Shown here: piece after piece, positions 35,125 through 44,140 of the stretch | How positions within the stretch are numbered: the first letter of the stretch is position 1 | Layout: each line of letters starts with the position of its first letter | Source: an uncultured Bacteroides sp. | Lineage (GTDB): Bacteria; Bacteroidota; Bacteroidia; Bacteroidales; Bacteroidaceae | Direction of reading: 5' to 3' | DNA length: 51,181 bases | NCBI RefSeq assembly: GCF_902491285.1 | Contig: NZ_CABUHK010000036.1 | Location: 1-51,181 of the forward strand | Notes under the pieces: model-generated | What the model was told of the DNA's origin: nothing | What the model saw: only the letters and a program-made list of their open reading frames with translations | The model's database searches: none | Position numbers and translations under genes: made by a program

Positions 35125-35132
35125 TATCTTTG
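35125..35132 (+). promoter_or_regulatory. -7 box of the RND efflux operon
   Basis: TATCTTTG lies 43 bp upstream of the adaptor start, suggesting the efflux genes can be transcribed apart from the His-rich gene. Confidence 0.6.
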
Positions 35133-35174
35133 TAACGTAAAAAAACAGTAAAACTCAGTAGGAAAATATCATTT

Positions 35175-36425
35175 ATGAAGAAGATTTTTTTAATGGGAAT
35201 CCTGGGCTTGTTCGCCTTAGGCTCCTGCACTAACAAAAATGTGCATAGTCATGACCATGAAGGACATGACCATAGTACCGTCACACACAACCATGATGGA
35301 CACAATCACGAAGGAGAATGTAATGGCGACCATAGTCACGGTTCCGCAAACAATCACAAGGGGGGTACCACCGACGACCACAACGAAGCCGCCGATGCCC
35401 ACAGCGACGAGATTATTCTCCCGAAAGCGAAAGCTGACGCCGCCGGAGTAAAGGTGAGCGTCGTAGAGCCCGCCCCTTTCCGGCAAGTCATCAAAACCAG
35501 CGGACAGGTACTGGCTGCACAAGGTGACGAATCCGTAGCCGTAGCCACAGTGGCAGGTGTTGTCTCTTTCCGCGGAAAGGTGACGGAAGGCATGAGCGTG
35601 GGACGCGGTACTCCGTTGGTAACCATTTCTTCGCACAACATCGCAGACGGCGACCCGGTGCAGCGTGCCCGCATCGCTTACGAAGTTTCGAAGAAAGAAT
35701 ACGAACGTATGAAAGCGCTTGTAGCCAACAAAATCGTATCCGACAAGGATTTTGCACAGGCGGAACAGAATTACGAAAATGCCCGCATCAGTTACGAAGC
35801 GCTCGCAAAAAATCATTCGGCAATCGGACAGAATATCACCGCACCTATCGCCGGCTACGTGAAAAGTATCCTTGTGAAAGAGGGAGACTATGTGACCATC
35901 GGACAACCGCTGATCAGTGTGACGCAAAACCGCCGTCTGTTCCTCCGTGCCGAAGTGTCGGAAAAGTATTATCCGTATCTCCGTACAATCAATTCCGCCA
36001 ATTTCCAGACACCTTATAATAATATGGTGTACGAGTTGAGTGCGTTAAACGGCCGACTTCTTTCTTTCGGAAAGACATCGGGTGACAATTCTTTCTACGT
36101 GCCCGTGACTTTCGAGTTTGACAACAAAGGCGATATCATTGCCGGCTCGTTCGTAGAGGTTTATCTGCTTTCTTCACAACTGGAAAATGTGCTCTCCCTT
36201 CCCCGCACAGCATTGACCGAGGAGCAGGGAATATTCTTTGTATATCTGCAACTCGATGAGGAAGGATACAAGAAGCAGGAAGTCACTCTAGGTGCCGACA
36301 ACGGCAAGAGCGTGCAAATCCTGACCGGAATAAAACCGGGCGACCGTATAGTGACCGAGGGAGCTTATCAGGTTCGCCTGGCAAGCGCCAGCAACGCCAT
36401 TCCTGCGCACAGCCACGAGCACTAA
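35175..36425 (+). CDS. RND efflux periplasmic adaptor, heavy-metal type (CusB/CzcB-like lipoprotein)
   Basis: Membrane-fusion protein linking the RND pump to the outer-membrane channel. The 416-aa protein has a lipoprotein signal ending FALGSC, then a very His/Asp-rich segment of about 60 residues (HSHDHEGHDHS, HNHDGHNHEGEC, HGSANNHKGG) that likely binds metal. After that come the usual barrel-sandwich and helical-hairpin parts (ASGQVLAAQGDESV-type, VQRARIAYEVSKKEYERMKA, ITAPIAGYVKSILVKEGDYV) and a C-terminal IKPGDRIVTEGAYQVR. It is followed by the pump gene after 74 bp. Confidence 0.9.
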   Translation: MKKIFLMGILGLFALGSCTNKNVHSHDHEGHDHSTVTHNHDGHNHEGECNGDHSHGSANNHKGGTTDDHNEAADAHSDEIILPKAKADAAGVKVSVVEPAPFRQVIKTSGQVLAAQGDESVAVATVAGVVSFRGKVTEGMSVGRGTPLVTISSHNIADGDPVQRARIAYEVSKKEYERMKALVANKIVSDKDFAQAEQNYENARISYEALAKNHSAIGQNITAPIAGYVKSILVKEGDYVTIGQPLISVTQNRRLFLRAEVSEKYYPYLRTINSANFQTPYNNMVYELSALNGRLLSFGKTSGDNSFYVPVTFEFDNKGDIIAGSFVEVYLLSSQLENVLSLPRTALTEEQGIFFVYLQLDEEGYKKQEVTLGADNGKSVQILTGIKPGDRIVTEGAYQVRLASASNAIPAHSHEH

Positions 36426-36440
36426 GCGGCAAGGTGCCGC
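36426..36440 (+). other. Intercistronic hairpin directly after the adaptor stop codon
   Basis: GCGGCA (36426-36431) and TGCCGC (36435-36440) around AGG. It starts on the base after the TAA stop and could protect the upstream mRNA or tune the ratio of adaptor to pump; no T-run. Confidence 0.45.
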
Positions 36441-36499
36441 AGCCGGATTTCCTTGCGGTGCATCTATCCAATTTTGTATCACTCAATTGATGAATTATC

Positions 36500-39400
36500 A
36501 TGCTTAACAAAATCATACATTACTCCCTGCACAACCGCCTGGTTGTGCTCTGCGCGGCCGTTCTCCTGCTCATCGCGGGGACTTACACTGCCATGCATAC
36601 GGAAGTAGACGTTTTCCCCGACCTCAATGCCCCTACGGTGGTCATCATGACCGAAGCCAACGGCATGGCAGCCGAGGAAGTGGAACAACTCGTCACCTTT
36701 CCTGTCGAAACAGCCGTGAACGGTGCTACCGGTGTACGCCGCGTACGCTCCTCTTCCACCAACGGTTTTTCTGTTGTATGGGTGGAATTTGACTGGGGAA
36801 CAGATATTTACCTTGCCCGTCAGATTGTCAGCGAGAAACTGGCAGTAGTCAGCGAATCTCTCCCTGCCAACGTCGGCAAGCCGACTCTCGGCCCGCAGTC
36901 TTCGATTCTCGGTGAAATGCTTATCGTCGGTCTGACTGCCGACTCGACCTCGATGCTCGACCTCCGGACGATTGCCGACTGGACGATTCGTCCCCGCCTA
37001 TTGTCTACCGGCGGTGTGGCACAGGTGGCAGTACTGGGCGGAGACATCAAAGAATACCAAATTCAGCTAGACCCGGAACGGATGCGCCACTACGGCGTTT
37101 CAATGGGCGAAGTGATGACTGTCACCCAGGATATGAACCTCAATGCCAACGGTGGCGTGCTATACGAGTTTGGAAATGAATACATTGTACGTGGCGTACT
37201 CTCCACATCAAAGATAGAAGAGCTCGGCAAAGCTGTCGTGAAAACGGTGAACACTTTCCCTGTGACACTGGAAGATATCGCCGATGTGAAAATCGGACCG
37301 AAAGCTCCGAAACTGGGAACGGCTTCCGAACGCGGCAAACCTGCCGTACTGATGACTGTCACCAAACAACCTGCCACCAGCACGCTCGAACTGACAGACA
37401 AACTGGAAGCTTCGCTGAAAGACCTTCAGAAGAATTTGCCTGCGGACGTGAAAGTGTCTACCGATATCTTCCGTCAGAGCCGTTTTATCGAAAGCTCTAT
37501 CGGTAACGTGAAAAAGTCGCTTTTTGAAGGTGGTATCTTTGTGGTCATCGTTCTTTTTCTGTTCCTGGCGAATGTGCGCACAACGGTGATTTCGTTGGTG
37601 ACATTGCCTATCTCGCTGCTTGTTTCTATTCTGACGCTACATTACATGGGGCTGACTATCAATACGATGAGTCTCGGCGGTATGGCGATTGCCATCGGTT
37701 CGCTGGTGGACGACGCAATTGTCGATGTAGAAAATGTGTACAAGCGGCTGCGGGAGAACCGCCAAAAACCGGAAGCTGAACGGCTTAGTACGCTCGAAGT
37801 GGTGTTTAACGCCTCTAAAGAGGTGCGTATGCCTATCCTTAATTCGACATTGATTATTGTTGTCAGTTTTGTTCCTCTTTTCTTCCTGAGTGGAATGGAA
37901 GGACGTATGCTGGTTCCATTGGGCATTGCGTTTATCGTGGCACTGTTTGCTTCAACGGTAGTTGCACTCACGCTGACACCGGTGCTCTGTTCATATCTAC
38001 TAGGCAGCGGCAAGACGAACAAGGAGCTGAAAGAATCTTTCGTAGCACGTTGGATGAAAGGGATTTACGGAAAAGCTCTTACATGGGTGCTGGCGCACAA
38101 ACGGTTGACTTTAGGTAGTACTATCGGACTGTTTGTTATTGCTCTCGGTGTGTTCTTTACTCTCGGACGCAGTTTCTTGCCTTCTTTCAACGAAGGTTCT
38201 TTTACTATCAATATCAGTTCTCTGCCGGGTATCTCTTTGGAAGAAAGCAACAAAATGGGGCATCGCGCAGAGGAATTGTTGCTCACCATTCCCGAAATAC
38301 AGACGGTGGCCCGCAAAACGGGGCGTGCCGAATTGGACGAGCATGCGCTTGGCGTGAACGTGTCGGAAATCGAGGCGCCTTTTGAACTGAAAGATCGCCC
38401 GCGCAATGAGCTTGTTGCCGAGGTTCGCGAGAAGTTGGGTACAATCACCGGCGCGAATATAGAAATCGGCCAGCCTATCAGTCACCGTATCGATGCTATG
38501 TTGTCCGGTACAAAGGCGAATATTGCTATCAAACTTTTTGGTGACGACCTGAACAAGATGTTCTCGCTCGGCAACCAGATAAAAGGGGCTATCGAGGATA
38601 TTCCGGGCATCGCCGACCTCAACGTGGAGCAGCAAATCGAACGTCCACAGTTGAAAATCCAGCCGAAACGGGAAATGCTGGCCAAATTTGGAATCACCTT
38701 GCCGGAATTTTCGGAGTATGTCAACGTAGCTCTCGCAGGAAAAGTCATCTCACAGGTTTACGAAAAGGGGAAGAGTTTCGACCTTATCGTCAAGGTGAAA
38801 GATGACGCGCGAGATGAAATGGAGAAAATCCGCAATCTGATGGTGGATACCAACGACGGCCGCAAAGTTCCTCTGAACTACGTGGCGGAAGTGGTTTCGT
38901 CCATGGGGCCGAACACAATCAACCGCGAAAATGTAAAACGTAAAATCGTGATTTCCGCCAACGTGGCCGACCGTGACTTACGTAGTGTGGTGAACGACAT
39001 CCAGGAACGTATCGACACGTCCGTACAGCTCCCCGAAGGGTATCACATCGAATACGGCGGACAGTTTGAAAGCGAACAGGCTGCCAGCCGGACATTGGCA
39101 CTGACTTCATTTATCAGTATTGTCGTTATCTTCCTGCTGCTTTACCATGAATTCCGCAACGTGAAGGAATCCGGCGTTATCTTGCTGAACTTGCCGCTTG
39201 CACTGATTGGCGGCGTATTTGCACTGGTTATCACCACGGGAGAGGTGAGCATTCCGGCTATCATCGGCTTTATCTCTCTGTTCGGTATTGCGACCCGAAA
39301 CGGTATGTTGCTCATCAGCCACTACAACCATCTGCAAAAAGAGGAAGGTCTGAATGTCTACGACAGCGTGATACTGGGGTCTCTCGACCGTCTGAACCCG

Positions 39401-39589
39401 ATTCTGATGACTGCATTGTCTTCTGCCCTGGCACTGATTCCACTTGCACTAGGTGGCGATCTGCCCGGAAACGAGATTCAAAGCCCGATGGCTAAAGTTA
39501 TTCTGGGCGGACTTTTAACATCTACATTCCTGAACGGTTTCATTGTCCCGATTGTTTACCTGATGATGCACTCCCCAAAAAACAAATAA
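36500..39589 (+). CDS. Heavy-metal RND efflux pump (CusA/CzcA family)
   Basis: Inner-membrane proton-driven pump exporting metal ions. At 1029 aa it matches the family. Features seen: first helix in IIHYSLHNRLVVLCAAVLLLI, the family-typical DVFPDLNAPTVVIMTEA, two large periplasmic loops, the charged helix-4 motif GSLVDDAIVDVENVYKRLRE, and GIATRNGMLLISHYNHL. The two membrane blocks follow the RND duplication. Metal type (Cu/Ag versus Zn/Co/Cd) cannot be decided with certainty by eye; the His-rich partners suggest divalent metals. It is cotranscribed with the adaptor and the TolC-type gene 10 bp downstream. Confidence 0.93.
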   Translation: MLNKIIHYSLHNRLVVLCAAVLLLIAGTYTAMHTEVDVFPDLNAPTVVIMTEANGMAAEEVEQLVTFPVETAVNGATGVRRVRSSSTNGFSVVWVEFDWGTDIYLARQIVSEKLAVVSESLPANVGKPTLGPQSSILGEMLIVGLTADSTSMLDLRTIADWTIRPRLLSTGGVAQVAVLGGDIKEYQIQLDPERMRHYGVSMGEVMTVTQDMNLNANGGVLYEFGNEYIVRGVLSTSKIEELGKAVVKTVNTFPVTLEDIADVKIGPKAPKLGTASERGKPAVLMTVTKQPATSTLELTDKLEASLKDLQKNLPADVKVSTDIFRQSRFIESSIGNVKKSLFEGGIFVVIVLFLFLANVRTTVISLVTLPISLLVSILTLHYMGLTINTMSLGGMAIAIGSLVDDAIVDVENVYKRLRENRQKPEAERLSTLEVVFNASKEVRMPILNSTLIIVVSFVPLFFLSGMEGRMLVPLGIAFIVALFASTVVALTLTPVLCSYLLGSGKTNKELKESFVARWMKGIYGKALTWVLAHKRLTLGSTIGLFVIALGVFFTLGRSFLPSFNEGSFTINISSLPGISLEESNKMGHRAEELLLTIPEIQTVARKTGRAELDEHALGVNVSEIEAPFELKDRPRNELVAEVREKLGTITGANIEIGQPISHRIDAMLSGTKANIAIKLFGDDLNKMFSLGNQIKGAIEDIPGIADLNVEQQIERPQLKIQPKREMLAKFGITLPEFSEYVNVALAGKVISQVYEKGKSFDLIVKVKDDARDEMEKIRNLMVDTNDGRKVPLNYVAEVVSSMGPNTINRENVKRKIVISANVADRDLRSVVNDIQERIDTSVQLPEGYHIEYGGQFESEQAASRTLALTSFISIVVIFLLLYHEFRNVKESGVILLNLPLALIGGVFALVITTGEVSIPAIIGFISLFGIATRNGMLLISHYNHLQKEEGLNVYDSVILGSLDRLNPILMTALSSALALIPLALGGDLPGNEIQSPMAKVILGGLLTSTFLNGFIVPIVYLMMHSPKNK

Positions 39590-39599
39590 AAGAAAAAGT

Positions 39600-40793
39600 A
39601 TGAAACGAATTATTATCATAGGTTCTTTTACTGCTACAGCACTTTTCGCCCTGACAGGCGGTGCACATGCTCAGAGTAGCATAGAGCAGGTATTAAAAAA
39701 TATAGAAACGAATAATAAGGAATTGCAGGCAAATGCCCAACTTATTACTTCGCAAAAATTGGAATCCCGAACGGAGAATAACTTGCCCGACCCCACACTT
39801 TCTTATGCGCATCTTTGGGGTGCGAAAGATAAGAGTGAAACAATTGGCGAGCTGGTTGTTTCACAAAGCTTCGATTTCCCCAGTTTATATGCAACACGCA
39901 ATAAGCTGAACCGATTGAAAGCCGGAGCTTATGACAGTCAGGCAGATGTTTTCCGCCAAGAGAAATTATTGCAAGCAAAAGAACTTTGCCTGGATATTAT
40001 CATGCTCCGCCAGCAGAAAAACATCCTGGAAGAGCGTCTGCGCAATGCGGAAGAGCTTGCCAAGATGTACACCAAACGTCTGCAAACGGGAGACGCGAAT
40101 GCACTCGAGACGAACAAGATTAACCTGGAACTGCTGAACGTGAAAACAGAAGCGTCTCTGAACGAGACGGCACTTCGCAATAAGTTGCAAGAACTGAATA
40201 CGTTGAACGGAAATATTCCGGTAGTTTTCGAAGAGAATCAATATGCGGCTGTGCCTTTCCCCTCTGATTATCAGATTTTGAAGTCTGAGGTGATGTCCGC
40301 AGACCGCACATTGATGGCACTTGGCAACGAGAGTCTGGTTGCTCGCAAACAGATTGCTGTCAACAAGTCTCAGTGGCTACCGAAACTGGAGTTGGGTTAT
40401 CGACGGAATACAGAGACGGGAGTACCGTTCAACGGTGTAGTGGTCGGCTTTTCTTTCCCGATTTTCGAAAACCGGAATAAGGTAAAGATTGCCAAAGCAC
40501 AAGCGCTGAATATTGACTTGCAAAAGGATAATGCCGCATTGCAGGTGGAATCTGAACTGGCACAGCTTTATCGGGAAGCTAAAGCGCTGCATACTTCTAT
40601 GGAAGAATACAGCAAGACTTTCCAGTCCCAACAAGACCTGGCATTGCTAAGACAGGCTTTAACGGGCGGACAAATCAGCATGATTGAATACTTTGTCGAG
40701 GTATCCGTGATTTATCAAAGCCACCAGAATTATTTGCAACTGGAAAATCAGTACCAAAAAGCAATGGCACGAATTTACAAAAGTAAACTATAA
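39600..40793 (+). CDS. TolC-family outer-membrane channel (CusC/CzcC-like)
   Basis: Outer-membrane duct of the tripartite metal pump. The 397-aa protein has a Sec signal (MKRIIIIGSFTATALFALTG...AHAQ) and two long helical coiled-coil blocks of the OEP type: KLESRTENNLPDPTLSYAHL with GELVVSQSFDFPS, and the second block with VVGFSFPIFENRNKVKIAKA. It has no lipobox, unlike many OEP proteins. It is the last gene of the operon; its final 6 bp overlap the convergent methyltransferase gene, leaving no room for a separate terminator. Confidence 0.9.
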   Translation: MKRIIIIGSFTATALFALTGGAHAQSSIEQVLKNIETNNKELQANAQLITSQKLESRTENNLPDPTLSYAHLWGAKDKSETIGELVVSQSFDFPSLYATRNKLNRLKAGAYDSQADVFRQEKLLQAKELCLDIIMLRQQKNILEERLRNAEELAKMYTKRLQTGDANALETNKINLELLNVKTEASLNETALRNKLQELNTLNGNIPVVFEENQYAAVPFPSDYQILKSEVMSADRTLMALGNESLVARKQIAVNKSQWLPKLELGYRRNTETGVPFNGVVVGFSFPIFENRNKVKIAKAQALNIDLQKDNAALQVESELAQLYREAKALHTSMEEYSKTFQSQQDLALLRQALTGGQISMIEYFVEVSVIYQSHQNYLQLENQYQKAMARIYKSKL

Positions 40794-42251
40794 GGTCTTT
40801 ATCTCGTCCGGCAAATATCCGCTACGGATACGCCACTCTTGCGGATAAAGATTGTTTGCACGATTGCCGATGTTCTTTACGAAACCGAGAGGGATATTCC
40901 GGTAAGTAAGTAAAATATAACCGCGAGGGGCTGTTGCCGACAAGGCAATGGCCTCTTTCCGTAAATAGGCAATCGCTTGTTCATAAGTTATATCTTCGGT
41001 TGCAAAAGCTCCCTGCCGCAATAGCGCGGAACTCATCGCCAAAGCGTGGTCGGGAATCAAATCCTTCCCTTTCACCTCTCCTATGCCAACTCCCGCCAAT
41101 ACGATTTTCAGGCTTTGCTTCATAGCTGCCAGTTCTTCAACGTATTGTTGCGGAAAGGCTTGAATCTTGGTTCCCTCTACCGATACTATATATCCGTGGG
41201 ATTTCTCTTCATTCAGCCAACTCTTGACTATATTCAGATGCTCTTTGGAGACAACTGAAGGGATTGCCCCGCCTTTCTTATCCTTTTTCTTTGCTGCCTT
41301 GTTTTTTGAAGAAAGAAAAGCTGGCATAGTATCTGCTTCTGTTTCCGGTTTGCGAAGGGCAGCAAGGAAAAAGCCTTCGCCTTTGGTTTTGTGCGGGAAG
41401 AAATGGTAGACGGAAGCCACTTGTTCAGAATTCCCGCCCATATCTGGGGTCTCAGACTTCTTATATAAGAGATTTCCTGTTATATTCCAGTCTTCCGAAA
41501 TGTCCAGGACTAGCGGTTCGGCTCCAAATTCTTGCTGAATCCAACAGACGTTTTCTTCGTCTTCTCTTGTATTATAGGTACACGTACTATATATAAGAAT
41601 TCCACCGGGCTTCAAGGCAGGCCAGATATCTGCGATAATTCTTCGCTGCCGTTGCCAGCATATTTCCACATTTTCAGGACTCCACTCTTCAACTGCTACC
41701 GGATCTTTGCGGAACATTCCTTCACCGGAACAAGGAACGTCGGTCAGAATCACGTCAAAGAAAGACGGCAAGGACGAAAAATCAGCAGGATCATTGTTCG
41801 TAACAACTACATCCGGATGTCCCCACTTTGTCAGGTTCTCCGCCAAAATCTGCGAACGGTTTCTGATGACTTCATTGGCAACCAACAGACTTCCTTCAGG
41901 AAGTACACTGCGGGCATGAGTCGATTTTCCACCGGGGGCAGCACAGAGATCCAACATCACCACCGGCTCTGTGACATATTGCCGGAGCGCCTGCTCTACA
42001 AACATGGAAGAGGCTTCCTGAACATAATAGCACCCCGCATGAAACAACGGGTCGAACGTAAAAGTAAGACGCTCATCAAGATAAAAGCCCTCGGATGCCC
42101 AAGGAACGGGAACAAGTTGAGAATCCATTCTCAACTTGTTAAACCTTATGCTGACAGGAGGTTCCTGTTGGATAGCAACAGCCAGTTTGTCGTATTCTTC
42201 ATCGCCCAATAAAGAGCGGGTGTACTTTATGAAAGAAGCGGGTAAATCCAT
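40788..42251 (-). CDS. rsmF: rRNA cytosine-C5 methyltransferase (RsmF/NOL1-Nop2-sun family)
   Basis: SAM-dependent m5C methyltransferase acting on 16S rRNA. The 487-aa protein has the SAM-binding segment MLDLCAAPGGKSTHARSVLP near residue 105, the motif TDVPCSGEGMFRKDPVAVEEW (PC and first catalytic Cys region) and YSTCTYNTREDEE (second Cys). A C-terminal region of about 170 aa fits the PUA-like tail of RsmF/YebU. A low-complexity Lys stretch (KNKAAKKKDKKGG) joins the two. It is a single gene; a weak promoter GATATTTG lies just upstream (complement of 42271-42278). Confidence 0.88.
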   Translation of the reverse strand: MDLPASFIKYTRSLLGDEEYDKLAVAIQQEPPVSIRFNKLRMDSQLVPVPWASEGFYLDERLTFTFDPLFHAGCYYVQEASSMFVEQALRQYVTEPVVMLDLCAAPGGKSTHARSVLPEGSLLVANEVIRNRSQILAENLTKWGHPDVVVTNNDPADFSSLPSFFDVILTDVPCSGEGMFRKDPVAVEEWSPENVEICWQRQRRIIADIWPALKPGGILIYSTCTYNTREDEENVCWIQQEFGAEPLVLDISEDWNITGNLLYKKSETPDMGGNSEQVASVYHFFPHKTKGEGFFLAALRKPETEADTMPAFLSSKNKAAKKKDKKGGAIPSVVSKEHLNIVKSWLNEEKSHGYIVSVEGTKIQAFPQQYVEELAAMKQSLKIVLAGVGIGEVKGKDLIPDHALAMSSALLRQGAFATEDITYEQAIAYLRKEAIALSATAPRGYILLTYRNIPLGFVKNIGNRANNLYPQEWRIRSGYLPDEIKTL

Positions 42252-42359
42252 TTTCGTATAATAATTTGCGCAAATATCAAAAATATTTCGTCTCTTTGCA
42301 ACTTTCTCGGATATTAACTACGTCTAACAGACAAAGAAACAAATAAAAAAAACATTTAT

Positions 42360-43082
42360 ATGAAAAATTTTCTACTTGCTTTGATGGTTGTATTGACCAC
42401 TTGCACATTGGCTATCGCCCAAAATAATACGACTATTATACGTGATTCCGTTGGAAGCGTAAAAGTTAGTGTAAAAAAAGGCAGTAAAGCGAATGCGAAC
42501 AACACTGCTGTGACAGTGATTGGTGTGGACACTACGGATGCTGACTCTACCGAAGTTGATACAGATTCAAGCAGCGTAAGTCATGGTAACGCCAGTTTTA
42601 CCATAAATACGGATGATGACGATTTTCCATTCAACAAATTCGGCAATGCCATTAGCGGTGGCATTCTAGTAGCTATTATCAGTATAATCGCCGTATTCGG
42701 GTTACCGGTATTTATTCTATTTGTCGTATTCTTCTTCCGTTACAAGAACCGGAAAGCACGCTATCGCCTTGCCGAACAGGCACTTGCAGCAGGACAACCG
42801 TTACCGGCGGATTTTATCCGTGAAAACAAACCTGTCGACCAACGCTCACAAGGTATCAAAAATACATTTACCGGTATCGGGCTTTTTATCTTCCTTTGGG
42901 CAATCACAGGTGAATTCGGAATTGGCACTATCGGACTTCTAGTCACATTCATGGGTATCGGACAATGGATTATAGGTTACAATCAGAAACAAAATCCGGA
43001 TACATCCGATACATGGATGCACAATATCGGCTCCAAAGAGAAAGGTAACGGGCTGAATGAAGAAAAGAACGAAGAAGAATAA
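42360..43082 (+). CDS. Membrane protein of unknown function (DUF6249-like) preceding an ECF sigma factor
   Basis: The 240-aa protein has a signal peptide (MKNFLLALMVVLTTCTLAIAQ), an extracytoplasmic Ser/Thr/Asp-rich stretch (to about residue 95, including VDTTDADSTEVDTDSSSVSH), then a helix (about 99-125), a cytoplasmic basic part (RYKNRKARYRLAEQALAAGQ) and one or two further helices (about 165-200). The layout resembles DUF6249 membrane proteins. Its stop overlaps the sigma-factor start (TAATG), so it is translationally coupled to it and could be its membrane partner, but that is inference. Confidence 0.75.
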   Translation: MKNFLLALMVVLTTCTLAIAQNNTTIIRDSVGSVKVSVKKGSKANANNTAVTVIGVDTTDADSTEVDTDSSSVSHGNASFTINTDDDDFPFNKFGNAISGGILVAIISIIAVFGLPVFILFVVFFFRYKNRKARYRLAEQALAAGQPLPADFIRENKPVDQRSQGIKNTFTGIGLFIFLWAITGEFGIGTIGLLVTFMGIGQWIIGYNQKQNPDTSDTWMHNIGSKEKGNGLNEEKNEEE

Positions 43083-43633
43083 TGAGTCAACTCAACGATA
43101 TATCGCTAGTCGCACAGGTCGTGGTGTTCAAGAACACCAGGGCCTTCGACCAGTTAGTGGGAAAGTACCAGTCGGCTGTACGGCGGTTCTTCCTGAACCT
43201 GACTTGCGGCGACAGCGAATTGAGTGATGACCTGGCGCAAGACACCTTTATCAAAGCATACACGAACATTGCTTCTTTCCGAAACTTATCCAGTTTCTCC
43301 ACGTGGCTGTATCGTATTGCCTATAATGTTTTTTATGATTATATTCGCAGCCGAAAAGAGACGGCTGAGTTGGATACAAGGGAAATAGACGCCATCAACA
43401 GCACCGAACAAGAAAATGTCGGTCAGAAAATGGATGTCTACCAGTCACTCAAAACGCTCAAAGAAGTGGAAAGAACCTGCATCACGTTGTTCTACATGGA
43501 AGATGTAAGCATCGACAAGATTGCGGGGATAATAGGAATACCGGCAGGAACGGTGAAAAGCCACCTGTCGCGTGGAAAAGATAAATTAGCAATGTATTTA
43601 AAACAAAACGGTTATGACAAAAGTAGACAATGA
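43082..43633 (+). CDS. ECF-type RNA polymerase sigma factor
   Basis: The 183-aa sigma-70 family protein contains only regions 2 and 4. Region 2: FDQLVGKYQSAVRRFFLNLT...LSDDLAQDTFIKAYTNIASF and FSTWLYRIAYNVFYDYIRSR. Region 4: LKEVERTCITLFYMEDVSID followed by IAGIIGIPAGTVKSHLSRGK, a clear helix-turn-helix. It sits between a DUF6249-like membrane protein (1-nt overlap) and a small membrane protein (20-nt overlap), so regulation by a membrane partner is likely. Target promoters are unknown. Confidence 0.92.
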   Translation: MSQLNDISLVAQVVVFKNTRAFDQLVGKYQSAVRRFFLNLTCGDSELSDDLAQDTFIKAYTNIASFRNLSSFSTWLYRIAYNVFYDYIRSRKETAELDTREIDAINSTEQENVGQKMDVYQSLKTLKEVERTCITLFYMEDVSIDKIAGIIGIPAGTVKSHLSRGKDKLAMYLKQNGYDKSRQ

Positions 43634-43943
43634 TAAGCTCTTGCGGGATTTCTTCTCGAAAAACAAGCAGGAAATAGCGGACAACGGATTCAGTCGCCGT
43701 GTCATGCACCACTTGCCCGACCGAAGCCGTCGGCTGGCACGTATCTGGAGTGCTTTCATTATGGCGGTAGTAACTGTACTTTTCGTTTGGCTGGGCGGTT
43801 TGGAAGCTACTTGGGGAACGATAAGGGATGTGTTCATCGGTATGCTCAATCATGGCACCACAAGCCTTGACCCGAAATCAATAATTATCGCAACGGTTGT
43901 CCTGATATTCATGGCAACCCGTAAAGTGGCCTCCATGGCGTAA
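43614..43943 (+). CDS. Small membrane protein (DUF5056-like), candidate anti-sigma partner
   Basis: The 109-aa protein has a charged cytoplasmic N-terminus of about 42 residues (MTKVDNDKLLRDFFSKNKQE...FSRRVMHHLPDRSRRLARI), then two helices (about 43-62 and 85-103). Its start lies inside the sigma gene (20-nt overlap). A small soluble N-terminal domain plus membrane helices is what a membrane-held anti-sigma factor looks like, but it has no zinc-binding HxxxCxxC motif and no FecR domain. The DUF5056 match is from memory. Confidence 0.75.
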   Translation: MTKVDNDKLLRDFFSKNKQEIADNGFSRRVMHHLPDRSRRLARIWSAFIMAVVTVLFVWLGGLEATWGTIRDVFIGMLNHGTTSLDPKSIIIATVVLIFMATRKVASMA

Positions 43944-43970
43944 ATGCTATTGGAAACATATATAATTACA

Positions 43971-44007
43971 AACCCGAAGAACGTCTGTTTATCTCCGGGC
44001 TTTTTTA
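43971..44007 (+). terminator. Terminator of the sigma-factor operon
   Basis: CCCG (43973-43976) pairs with CGGG (43996-43999), with AGA/TCT inside, followed by CTTTTTT (44000-44006). The stem is modest with a clear T-run. Confidence 0.65.
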
Positions 44008-44100
44008 TTCTTCATAGCAAGAAATCCTTATTAACTGTCCTGTCTGTTAAACAATAATAAATCTACCCTTTCTTCCGGGCAGCCCCAAACTTAGATGTTG

Positions 44101-44108
44101 TATCTTTG
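44101..44108 (+). promoter_or_regulatory. -7 box of the phospholipase D-family gene
   Basis: TATCTTTG lies 32 bp upstream of the TTG start at 44141. It supports a start near that position. Confidence 0.6.
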
Positions 44109-44140
44109 TTGTTCTGTAAACTAAAATAGAGAGAAAAGTT

